Assembly: GCF_028743715.1 (NCBI RefSeq)
Contig: NZ_CP117996.1
Coordinates: 310,001-374,000 of the forward strand
Length of the DNA stretch: 64,000 bases
Direction of reading: 5' to 3'
From: Microbacterium sp. Clip185
GTDB lineage: Bacteria; Actinomycetota; Actinomycetes; Actinomycetales; Microbacteriaceae
Within the stretch, counting starts at the first letter, position 1, and each line of letters starts with the position of its first letter. The notes beneath the pieces are model-generated. The model did no database searches and was not told the DNA's origin. It saw nothing but the letters and a program-made list of their open reading frames with translations. Shown here in pieces: positions 56,595-64,000 of the stretch. The translations under genes and the position numbers were made by a program.

Positions 56595-57836
56595 TTGCGA
56601 ACGCGAACGCTTCGCGGGTACGTCATGACCGCGCTGCTTGTGGTCGCCGCGACGAGCACCACGGCTCCCGCGTCCGCTGCGGATGGCGGGCAGTGGTGGT
56701 ATGAGGGTTACCACGTTCAGGATGCGCATGATGCTGGTTGGACCGGTAAGGGCGTGAAGATCGCGGTCGTGGACAGCCAGATCAATCCGGAGTTGCCGGA
56801 TTTCGCGGGAGCAGACCTGACTGTCGCACCCGGTGCGGCGTGTGAGGGTGCGGAGCCGTCGACGACTGAGGCGAATGCTGAGTCGGAGCATGGGTCGACG
56901 GTGACGGCGATGCTGATCGGTAACGGCACGGGTGTGGCGGGAACGAAGGGTATTGCGCCTGAGTCTTCTGTGACTTTTTACGGGGTGGGTGCTCTGGCGG
57001 ATTGCACGCCGACGCCCGACGTTGAGGCTTCTGGGCACTCGCCGTTGATGTGGATGATCCAGCGCGCCCTCGACGACGGCGCCGACGTCATCATGACTAC
57101 CGTCGTCGTCGGTGAGGTTACGAGGCTCGACAGCGAAACGGTCGCCCAAGCGGTCGCGAACAAGGTTCCGCTCGTGGCGGGTAACCCCAACGACGCATTC
57201 AAGCAAGGCATCCTCCCCGCTTCCTTCAACGGCGTAGTCGCTGTGAGCGCGATTGACAGCAGTTCGAATCTCCCCTTGGGGGCTCTGGGAGTCCAGAACG
57301 CGATTCCTCAGACGACGGTGGTTGCCCCCGGTGTGGACATATCGACGATCGGTGACACCACCGGTTCATGGGACGTCGCGGGAATCGGTACTGGGACCTC
57401 GCTGGCGACGCCGTTGGTCGCGGGCATCCTGGCCGTCGGGATGCAGAAGTACCCCGACGCGACGGGCAATCAGCTGATTCAGTCGCTCGTGCACAACACA
57501 GGAGCCGAGGAACACCCGCTCCAGTACAACGACAGTGATGGATTCGGGTACGGGACGGCCTCCCTGACGCGCGTCTTGTCGGCGGACCCCCTGCAGTACA
57601 CCGACACGAACCCACTCTTGGAGAAGAGCTCACAAGACCCGTCAGTTGAGCAGATCGCCGACGCAGAGAAGGTGCTCGCTTCAGCCGTGACGACCCCGCC
57701 CGCGGAATCAACCGGCGGGTCGCCGTTGCTCCCTGTCTTCATCGGGGTTGGCGTGGGGCTCCTGGTTTTGATCGTGGTGGGTGTGGTCGTGACCGTGGTG
57801 CTGGTTCGGCGGAGTCGTCGGCGGGTGGGGGCGTGA
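56595..57836 (+). CDS. Mycosin-like S8 protease, array member 2
   Basis: 413 residues from TTG 56595 (GGGGGGAGA upstream; the frame is open to 56547 and an ATG lies at 56625). Subtype 2: AVVDSQINPELPDFAG, PGAACEGAEPSTTEANAESEHGSTV, with Asp, His and GTSLATP Ser intact. Mature start ADGGQWWYEGYHVQDAHDAGW. Pocket-adjacent segments VVGEVTRLDSET and KQGILPASFNG are unlike those of subtype 1. C-terminal helix and RRSRRRVGA tail. Confidence 0.88.
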   Translation: MRTRTLRGYVMTALLVVAATSTTAPASAADGGQWWYEGYHVQDAHDAGWTGKGVKIAVVDSQINPELPDFAGADLTVAPGAACEGAEPSTTEANAESEHGSTVTAMLIGNGTGVAGTKGIAPESSVTFYGVGALADCTPTPDVEASGHSPLMWMIQRALDDGADVIMTTVVVGEVTRLDSETVAQAVANKVPLVAGNPNDAFKQGILPASFNGVVAVSAIDSSSNLPLGALGVQNAIPQTTVVAPGVDISTIGDTTGSWDVAGIGTGTSLATPLVAGILAVGMQKYPDATGNQLIQSLVHNTGAEEHPLQYNDSDGFGYGTASLTRVLSADPLQYTDTNPLLEKSSQDPSVEQIADAEKVLASAVTTPPAESTGGSPLLPVFIGVGVGLLVLIVVGVVVTVVLVRRSRRRVGA

Positions 57837-59089
57837 TGGTGGTGTCGCGGAGGCGTTGGGTGCGTGCTGGTGCGGTGGTCGCGGCGGGGCTCGTGGGGGT
57901 TCTGGTGGGTGCGGCTCCCGCATCCGCTGCGGATGACGGGCAGTGGTGGTACCAGGCATACGGTGTTTCCGATGTCCACGCGGAGGGATGGACGGGCAAA
58001 GGCGTGAAGATCGCCGTGGTCGATACGCAGATCAACCCGAATCTCCCTGATTTCCAGGGCGCCGATCTGACGGTGGCTGACGGGGCGGCGTGTTCCGGTA
58101 CGGAGCCCTCGTCTACGGAGCCCAGTTCGGGAGCACAGCACGGCTCGACGGTGGCGGCCATGCTTATCGGCAATGGCACTGGTGTCGCGGGGACGAAGGG
58201 GATCGTCCCGGATGCATCCGTGACGTTTTACGGAGTCGGCGCGACGGTGGGCTGTGAGCCTCTGCCGGAGATCGCAGAATCGAAGATCACGCCGATCATG
58301 TGGATGGTGAAGCGTGCCGTGGAGGACGGTGCCGACATCGTGTCTGTGTCCATGGTGACCGACGACGGCGGCATTCCGGACGATCTCGTCCTCGCGGAGG
58401 CCGCAGCTAAGAAGGTGCCCGTGGTCGCAGGAAACCCCAACGATGTGTTCAAGGAGGGCGGTTACCCGGCGAACTTGAACACCGTCGTGGGCGTGAGTGC
58501 CGTTGATTCGGATCAGAAGCTTCCGATCGCGGCGCTGGGTGTCGAGAACGCCGTGACGAACACCACGGTGGTCGCCCCAGGTGTCAACATCGCGACGATC
58601 GGCGATGGTTCTGACCCCGGGTCGTGGGATGTGTCGGGTCGTGCGACGGGAACGTCGTTGGCGACGCCGTTGGTGGCGGGGATTCTCGCGGCGGCGAAGC
58701 AGAAGTACCCCGATGCGACGGGCAATCAGTTGATTCAGTCGTTGGTCCGCAATACAGGTGTCGAGGATCACGAGGTGCAGTACAGCGACACCGGCGGTTA
58801 CGGATACGGTGTGGCATCGCTCGGGCACACGCTCAGCAAGGACCCCACGCAGTACGAAGACATCAACCCCCTGATGTCCAAGGGCGTCGGGCCTACCCAG
58901 GGGCAGATTGACGAGGCGGCTGCGGCGTTGGCGTCGACGCCGACATCGGAGCAGCCGGGGCCTGGTGGCGTCGCGGCGTTCCTGCCGGTCGTCATCGGGG
59001 TCGGTGTGGGCGTGGTCGCACTGATTGTGGTGGGTGTGGTGGTGACGGTTGTGCTGGTGCGGCGGAGTCGTCGGCGGGTGGGGGCGTGA
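57836..59089 (+). CDS. Mycosin-like S8 protease, array member 3
   Basis: 417 residues from ATG 57836, overlapping the previous stop as TGATG; GTG 57833 (GTGA overlap) is equally possible. Subtype 1 core (AVVDTQINPNLPDFQG, AQHGSTVAAML, GTSLATP). Pocket-adjacent segments VTDDGGIPDDLV and KEGGYPANLNT. The CSGTEPSSTEPSSGAQ segment near the His differs from the other subtype 1 members. Membrane helix and RRSRRRVGA tail. Confidence 0.9.
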   Translation: MVVSRRRWVRAGAVVAAGLVGVLVGAAPASAADDGQWWYQAYGVSDVHAEGWTGKGVKIAVVDTQINPNLPDFQGADLTVADGAACSGTEPSSTEPSSGAQHGSTVAAMLIGNGTGVAGTKGIVPDASVTFYGVGATVGCEPLPEIAESKITPIMWMVKRAVEDGADIVSVSMVTDDGGIPDDLVLAEAAAKKVPVVAGNPNDVFKEGGYPANLNTVVGVSAVDSDQKLPIAALGVENAVTNTTVVAPGVNIATIGDGSDPGSWDVSGRATGTSLATPLVAGILAAAKQKYPDATGNQLIQSLVRNTGVEDHEVQYSDTGGYGYGVASLGHTLSKDPTQYEDINPLMSKGVGPTQGQIDEAAAALASTPTSEQPGPGGVAAFLPVVIGVGVGVVALIVVGVVVTVVLVRRSRRRVGA

Positions 59090-60342
59090 TGGTGGTGTCG
59101 AGATCGCGTTGGGTGCGTGCTGGTGCGGTGGTCGCGGTGGGGCTTGTGGGGGTGCTGTTCGGTGCGGTTCCCGCGTCCGCTGCGGATGACGGGCAGTGGT
59201 GGTATTCGGCTTACGGCGTGGCCGATGTCCACGCGGAGGGGTGGACCGGCAAGGGCGTGAAGATCGCTGTCGTCGACACGCAGATCAATCCGGATCTGCC
59301 GGACTTTCAGGGTGCGGATCTGACGGTGGCTGAGGGGTCGGCGTGTGTCGGCAAGGATCCGTCGACGTCGGTTGCGAGTGCCGGGGCACAACACGGCTCT
59401 ACCGTCACGGCGATGCTGATCGGCAACGGGACGGGCGTCGCGCAGACGAAGGGCATCGTTCCGGATGCATCCGTGACGTTCTACGGTGTGGGGGCGACCG
59501 CGGACTGTGACCCGCTGCCGGAGGTTGCGGAATCGAAGCTGACACCCATCATGTGGATGGTCAAACGAGCGGTAGACGACGGCGCGGACATCGTTTCAGT
59601 CTCGATGGTCACAGGTGAAGGCACGACTCCGGACGACCGAGTTCTCGCGGAGGCTGCGGCGAAGAAGGTCCCTGTGGTCGCGGGCAACCCGAACGATGTG
59701 TTTAAGGAGGGCGGCCTCCCCGCAGGACTGAACTCTGTCGTTGGGGTGAGTGCGGTTGACTCCGATCAGAAGCTTCCGATTGCCGCGCTGGGAGTAGAGA
59801 ACGTTGTCACGAACACGACGGTGGTGGCTCCTGGTGTGAACATTGCGACGATCGGCGATGGTTCCGACCCGGGGTCGTGGGATGTGTCGGGGCGTGCGAC
59901 GGGAACGTCGTTGGCGACGCCGCTGGTTGCGGGGATTCTCGCAGCGGCCAAGCAGAAGTATCCCGATGCGACAGGCAACCAACTGATTCAGTCGTTGACG
60001 CACAACACGGGTGCCGAGGATCACGAGCTCCAGTACAGCGACACCGACGGTTTCGGGTACGGTGTGGCGTCGCTGGGTCACGTGTTGAGCAAGGATCCGA
60101 CGCAGTACGAAGACGTCAACCCGCTCCTGAACAAGGACGTCGGGCCAACGCAGGAGGACATCGATGAGGCGGCTGCGGCGTTGGCGTCGCCGCCAGCAAC
60201 GGATCAGCCCTCGCCGGACGGGATCGGTGCTTTCCTGCCGGTGATCGTCGGGGTCGGTGTGGGTGTGGTGGTGCTGTTCGTGGCGGGTGTGGTGGTGACG
60301 GTTGTTCTGGTGCGGCGCAGTCGTCGGCGGGTGGGGTCGTGA
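59089..60342 (+). CDS. Mycosin-like S8 protease, array member 4
   Basis: 417 residues, TGATG junction. Subtype 1 with SACVGKDPSTSVASAG, AQHGSTVTAML and GTSLATP, nearly identical to member 1 over long stretches (for example VENVVTNTTVVAPGVNIATIG). Pocket-adjacent segments VTGEGTTPDDRV and KEGGLPAGLNS. Signal peptide cleaved at about PASA/ADDGQWWY. Tail RRSRRRVGS. Confidence 0.9.
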   Translation: MVVSRSRWVRAGAVVAVGLVGVLFGAVPASAADDGQWWYSAYGVADVHAEGWTGKGVKIAVVDTQINPDLPDFQGADLTVAEGSACVGKDPSTSVASAGAQHGSTVTAMLIGNGTGVAQTKGIVPDASVTFYGVGATADCDPLPEVAESKLTPIMWMVKRAVDDGADIVSVSMVTGEGTTPDDRVLAEAAAKKVPVVAGNPNDVFKEGGLPAGLNSVVGVSAVDSDQKLPIAALGVENVVTNTTVVAPGVNIATIGDGSDPGSWDVSGRATGTSLATPLVAGILAAAKQKYPDATGNQLIQSLTHNTGAEDHELQYSDTDGFGYGVASLGHVLSKDPTQYEDVNPLLNKDVGPTQEDIDEAAAALASPPATDQPSPDGIGAFLPVIVGVGVGVVVLFVAGVVVTVVLVRRSRRRVGS

Positions 60343-61601
60343 TGGTGGTGTCGCGGATGCGTTGGGTGCGTGCCAGTGCGGTGGTCGCGGTGGGGCTTGT
60401 GGGGGTCCTGGTGGGCGCGGTTCCCGCGTCCGCTGCGGATGGCGGGCAGTGGTGGTACGACATTTACGGTGTCGCGGACGTTCATGCGGAGGGGTGGACC
60501 GGTGCGGGCGTGAAGATCGCGGTGATCGATAGTCAGATCAATCCTGAGTTGCCGGATTTCGCGGGCGCAGACCTGACCGTCGCTCCAGGTGCGGCGTGCG
60601 AGGGCGCCGAGCCGTCAACGACGGACGCGAACGCAGAGTCGGAGCACGGGTCGACGGTGACGGCGATGCTCATCGGCAACGGAACGGGGGTTGCTGGCAC
60701 GAAGGGCATCGTTCCGGATGCGTCGGTGACGTTCTACGGTCTGGGTGCGACGGGGGATTGTGAGCCGACGGCCGAGGTGAAGGATTCCGGTCATGAGCCG
60801 ATGGGGTGGATGATTCAGCGCGCCATCGACGATGGAGCCGACATCATCACCACGTCGACGGTCGTCGGAGTCAGCACTGTTGCGGACGTGGAGACGATCG
60901 CTGAACTCGTCGCGAAGAAGATCCCCTTCGTGGCGGGAAATCCGAACGACGCCTTCAAGGAGGGCGCGCTTCCGGCGGGCTTTGCGGGCGTCGTCGCCGT
61001 CAGCGCCGTCGATCAAGAAGGAAAACTCCCGCTCGGAGCGCTCGGGGTGGAGAACCAGATCGGCGAGACGACCGTCGTCGCACCGGGCGTCGACATCTCG
61101 ACGATAGGTGATGGTTCGGCATCCTGGGACGTAGCGGGTCGAGCGACTGGTACCTCGCTGGCGGCACCGCAGGTCGCCGGCATTCTGGCGGCGGCGAAGC
61201 AGAAGTACCCGGCAGCCACGGGGAACCAGCTCCTGCAGTCGCTCACTCGCAACACAGGCAACGAAGACCACGAACTCCAGTACAACGACAGCGATGGTTT
61301 CGGGTATGGGACCGCATCGTTGCGTCACGTGCTCAGCAAGGACCCGCGCGGGTACGAGGATGTGAATCCCCTCCTGAACAAGACGAGCCCGCGGCCTTCT
61401 CCCGAGCAGGTGACGGCGGCCGAGCAAACCCTTGCATCTGCGGAGTCCGATGGCCAGTCCGGCGGCACCGACGCCGATGGCATCGCGGCGCTCCTGCCCG
61501 TGATCATCGGGGTCGGCGTGGGCGTGCTCGCACTGATTGTGGTGGGTGTGGTCGTGACCGTGGTGCTGGTTCGGCGGAGTCGTCGGCGGGTGGGGGCGTG
61601 A
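60342..61601 (+). CDS. Mycosin-like S8 protease, array member 5
   Basis: 419 residues, TGATG junction. Subtype 2: AVIDSQINPELPDFAG, PSTTDANAESEHGSTV, with Ser in GTSLAAPQVAG instead of GTSLATPLVAG. Pocket-adjacent segments VVGVSTVADVET and KEGALPAGFAG. Signal peptide identical to the subtype 1 neighbours, showing that the 5' end has been homogenised across subtypes. Confidence 0.9.
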   Translation: MVVSRMRWVRASAVVAVGLVGVLVGAVPASAADGGQWWYDIYGVADVHAEGWTGAGVKIAVIDSQINPELPDFAGADLTVAPGAACEGAEPSTTDANAESEHGSTVTAMLIGNGTGVAGTKGIVPDASVTFYGLGATGDCEPTAEVKDSGHEPMGWMIQRAIDDGADIITTSTVVGVSTVADVETIAELVAKKIPFVAGNPNDAFKEGALPAGFAGVVAVSAVDQEGKLPLGALGVENQIGETTVVAPGVDISTIGDGSASWDVAGRATGTSLAAPQVAGILAAAKQKYPAATGNQLLQSLTRNTGNEDHELQYNDSDGFGYGTASLRHVLSKDPRGYEDVNPLLNKTSPRPSPEQVTAAEQTLASAESDGQSGGTDADGIAALLPVIIGVGVGVLALIVVGVVVTVVLVRRSRRRVGA

Positions 61602-62854
61602 TGGTGGTGGCGAGATCGCGTTGGGTGCGTGCTGGTGCGGTGGTCGCGGTGGGGCTCGTGGGGGTTCTGGTGGGCGCGGCTCCCGCCTCCGCTGCGGATG
61701 ACGGGCAGTGGTGGTACGACGCATACGGTGTCGCGGATGTGCACGCGGAGGGGTGGACCGGTGCGGGCGTGAAGATCGCGGTCGTCGACACGCAGATCAA
61801 TCCGGATCTGCCGGACTTTCAGGGTGCCGATCTGACGGTGGCTGAGGGGTCGGCGTGTGTGGGGAAGGACCCGACCTCGTCGGTGGCGAGCGCCGGTGCG
61901 CAACACGGGTCGACGGTGACCGCGATGCTGATCGGCAACGGGACGGGCGTCGCGCAGACGAAGGGCATCGTTCCTGACGCTTCGGTGACGTTCTACGGCG
62001 TGGGCTCGGCCGCGGACTGTGACCCGCTCCCTGAGGTCGCCGAGTCGAAGCTGACACCGATCATGTGGATGGTCAAAAGGGCGGTAGACGACGGCGCTGA
62101 CATCGTCTCAGTGTCCATGGTCGAAGGACAGAGCGGCCTTGCCAGCTATGGGGTCCTTGCGGAGGCTGCGGAGAAGAAGGTCCCCGTGGTCGCGGGCAAC
62201 CCTAACGACGGATTCAAAGAAGGCCTGTACCCAGCCGGATTGAACTCGGTCATCGGCGTCAGCGCCGTTGATTCGGATCAGAAGCTTCCGATCGCGGCGT
62301 TGGGGGTCGAGAACCAGATCGGTGATACGACAGTGGTGGCTCCGGGTGTGGACATCGCGACGATCGGTGATGGTTCGGATCCGGGTTCGTGGGATGTGTC
62401 GGGTCGTGCGACGGGAACGTCGTTGGCGACGCCGTTGGTGGCGGGGATCCTCGCGGCAGCGAAGCAGAAGTACCCCGATGCGACCGGTAACCAGTTGATT
62501 CAGTCGTTGGTCCGCAATACAGGTGCTGAGGATCATGAGGTGCAGTACAGCGACACCGGTGGGTACGGGTACGGCGTCGCTTCGCTGCGTCACACGCTGA
62601 GCAAGGATCCGACGGAGTACGAAGACGTCAACCCGCTGCTGAACAAGGGTGTTGGTCCGACGCAGGAGGACATCGATGAGGCGGCTGCCGCGTTGGCGTC
62701 GCCGCCAGCAATGGATCAGCCCTCGCCGGACGGGATCGGTGCTTTCCTGCCCGTGATCATCGGGGTCGGTGTGGGCGTGCTCGTGCTGATTGTGGTGGGT
62801 GTGGTGGTGACGGTGGTTCTGGTGCGGCGCAGTCGTCGGCGGGTGGGGGCGTGA
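61601..62854 (+). CDS. Mycosin-like S8 protease, array member 6 (mosaic)
   Basis: 417 residues, TGATG junction. Subtype 1 around Asp and His (SACVGKDPTSSVASAG), but WTGAGVKIAVVD and VENQIGDTTVVAPGVDIATIG match member 5 (WTGAGVKIAVID, VENQIGETTVVAPGVDISTIG), so it is a chimera of both subtypes. Pocket-adjacent segments VEGQSGLASYGV and KEGLYPAGLNS. Triad intact; RRSRRRVGA tail. Confidence 0.9.
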   Translation: MVVARSRWVRAGAVVAVGLVGVLVGAAPASAADDGQWWYDAYGVADVHAEGWTGAGVKIAVVDTQINPDLPDFQGADLTVAEGSACVGKDPTSSVASAGAQHGSTVTAMLIGNGTGVAQTKGIVPDASVTFYGVGSAADCDPLPEVAESKLTPIMWMVKRAVDDGADIVSVSMVEGQSGLASYGVLAEAAEKKVPVVAGNPNDGFKEGLYPAGLNSVIGVSAVDSDQKLPIAALGVENQIGDTTVVAPGVDIATIGDGSDPGSWDVSGRATGTSLATPLVAGILAAAKQKYPDATGNQLIQSLVRNTGAEDHEVQYSDTGGYGYGVASLRHTLSKDPTEYEDVNPLLNKGVGPTQEDIDEAAAALASPPAMDQPSPDGIGAFLPVIIGVGVGVLVLIVVGVVVTVVLVRRSRRRVGA

Positions 62855-64000
62855 TGGTGGTGTCGCGGACGCGTTGGGTGCGTGCTGGTGCGGTGGTTGT
62901 GGTGGGGCTTGTGGGGGTGCTGTTCGGTGCGGTTCCCGCGTCCGCTGCGGATGACGGGCAGTGGTGGTATTCGGCTTACGGCGTTGCCGATGTCCACGCG
63001 GAGGGGTGGACCGGGAAGGGCGTGAAGATCGCCGTTGTCGACACGCAGATCAACCCGGACCTGCCGGACTTCCAGGGCGCGGATCTGACGGTGGCTGAGG
63101 GGTCTGCGTGTGTCGGCAAGGACCCGTCGACGTCGGTGGCGAGCGCCGGGGCACAACACGGCTCTACCGTCACGGCGATGCTGATCGGCAACGGAACCGG
63201 GGTTGCGGGGACGAAGGGCATCGTTCCGGATGCATCCGTGACGTTCTACGGTGTGGGCGCGACCGCGGACTGTGACCCGCTGCCTGAGGTCGCGGAATCG
63301 AAGATCACGCCGATCATGTGGATGGTGAAGCGCGCGCTCGACGACGGCGCGGATATCGTCTCGGTGTCGATGGTCACCGGTGATGGCAATATCCCCGATG
63401 ACCGTGTTCTCGCGGAGGCCGTGGCCAGGAAGGTGCCGGTGGTTGCGGGTAACCCGAATGATGTGTTCAAGGAGGGCGCCTTCCCGGCAGCGCTGAACTC
63501 TGTCATCGGTGTGAGCGCAGTCGACTCGGACCAGAAGCTACCTATTGCTGCACTCGGGGTCGAGAACGCCGTGGCGGGGACGACGGTCGTGGCTCCGGGT
63601 GTCAACATCGCGACGATCGGCGACGGCTCCGACCCGGGTTCGTGGGATGTGTCGGGTCGTGCGACGGGAACGTCGTTGGCGACGCCGTTGGTGGCGGGGA
63701 TTCTCGCTGCGGCGAAGCAGAAGTACCCCGATGCGACGGGCAATCAGTTGATTCAGTCGTTGGTCCGCAATACGGGTGCTGAGGATCATGAGGTGCAGTA
63801 CAGCGACACCGGCGGGTACGGGTACGGCGTCGCTTCGCTGCGTCACACACTGAGCAAGGATCCGACACAGTACGAAGACGTCAACCCGCTGCTGAACAAG
63901 GGTGTTGGTCCGACGCAGGAGCAGATCGATGAGGCGACTGCCGCGTTGGCGTCGCCGCCAGCAACAGATCAGCCCTCGCCGGACGGGATCGGTGCTTTCC
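62854..64000 (+). CDS. Mycosin-like S8 protease, array member 7, 3'-truncated by the window
   Basis: About 382 residues visible, no stop before the edge. Subtype 1 (SACVGKDPSTSVASAG, AQHGSTVTAML, GTSLATP). Pocket-adjacent segments VTGDGNIPDDRV and KEGAFPAALNS. VENAVAGTTVVAPGVNIATIG is a new combination. Only the membrane helix and tail remain to be seen; the visible end reads QPSPDGIGAF, matching the start of the other members' anchors. Confidence 0.88.
   Translation, partial: MVVSRTRWVRAGAVVVVGLVGVLFGAVPASAADDGQWWYSAYGVADVHAEGWTGKGVKIAVVDTQINPDLPDFQGADLTVAEGSACVGKDPSTSVASAGAQHGSTVTAMLIGNGTGVAGTKGIVPDASVTFYGVGATADCDPLPEVAESKITPIMWMVKRALDDGADIVSVSMVTGDGNIPDDRVLAEAVARKVPVVAGNPNDVFKEGAFPAALNSVIGVSAVDSDQKLPIAALGVENAVAGTTVVAPGVNIATIGDGSDPGSWDVSGRATGTSLATPLVAGILAAAKQKYPDATGNQLIQSLVRNTGAEDHEVQYSDTGGYGYGVASLRHTLSKDPTQYEDVNPLLNKGVGPTQEQIDEATAALASPPATDQPSPDGIGAF

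Larger units (their letters stand above)
57836..64000 (+). repeat. Tandem array of ~1.25-kb protease gene units
   Basis: Five consecutive units start at 57836, 59089, 60342, 61601 and 62854, so the periods are 1253, 1253, 1259 and 1253 bases. Each begins ATGGTGGTG and ends with the same RRSRRRVGA/S codons and TGATG junction; the 5' and 3' ends are almost identical at the DNA level while parts of the middle differ. The array continues past the right edge. Confidence 0.9.

Noticed and set aside
53273..62854. Array proteases as pseudo-enzymes
   Set aside because: Asp, His, oxyanion Asn and Ser are present in every visible copy.
53273..64000. Possible CRISPR array
   Set aside because: The repeat units are about 1.25 kb and encode proteases; no short repeats with unique spacers were seen in the window.

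Overview
The window is high-GC DNA from an actinobacterium, most likely a Microbacteriaceae member close to Microbacterium. The main signs are the recurring GGATGCGG/CCGCATCC octamer, the coproporphyrin-type heme pathway with HemQ, the F420 gene fbiA, and an actinobacterial type VII secretion system (T7SS). No tRNA, rRNA, CRISPR array, transposase or integrase was recognised.

Layout. 1-5400: end of a winged-helix gene, a membrane-fused alpha/beta hydrolase, a secreted alpha/beta hydrolase, and a TetR-hydrolase pair with an operator-like palindrome. 5400-8790: pcaI-pcaJ-pcaF and an IclR (PcaR-like) regulator, the last steps of the beta-ketoadipate pathway, with a promoter/operator in front. 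8790-19670: a POT peptide transporter, a stand-alone condensation-domain protein, a hydrolase, a large AfsR/LuxR-type NB-ARC regulator converging on a DrrAB-type ABC exporter, a DMT exporter and a LysR regulator. 19779-26163: T7SS module 1 (eccC, RDD-FHA protein, EccD-like protein). 26329-30356: fbiA and three tandem paralogues of unknown function. 30438-32795: a WXG100 gene facing a four-gene cassette (YbaB-like, EspC-like, WxG protein, YbaB-like). 32926-42973: heme genes hemL-B-D-C-Q, three small membrane-protein genes, hemY-hemE, and divergent hemA. 43040-46622: a small protein with an HhH glycosylase, a lipoprotein, glyS and a small hypothetical gene. 46673-64000: T7SS module 2 (FHA protein, mycP, eccB, eccD, two WXG100 pairs, a Gly-rich candidate substrate) and a tandem array of mycosin-like S8 proteases that runs off the right edge.

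The most unusual feature is the array. At least seven membrane-anchored subtilases, all with intact Asp/His/Ser residues, sit beside one canonical mycP. Five are arranged head-to-tail with stop and start codons overlapping, as near-repeats of about 1.25 kb. They differ mainly in two short segments that, by homology to subtilisin, should lie near the substrate pocket. Together with two different EccD-like proteins, two FHA proteins, two duplicated Esx pairs and an EspC/YbaB cassette, this suggests a T7SS whose protease component has been multiplied and diversified.

Two further patterns recur. Nine genes have a TANNNT hexamer ending exactly 6 bases before the start codon, which predicts leaderless mRNAs. 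Two families of intergenic palindromic repeats are present, and in one family the loop is inverted between copies while the arms are not.
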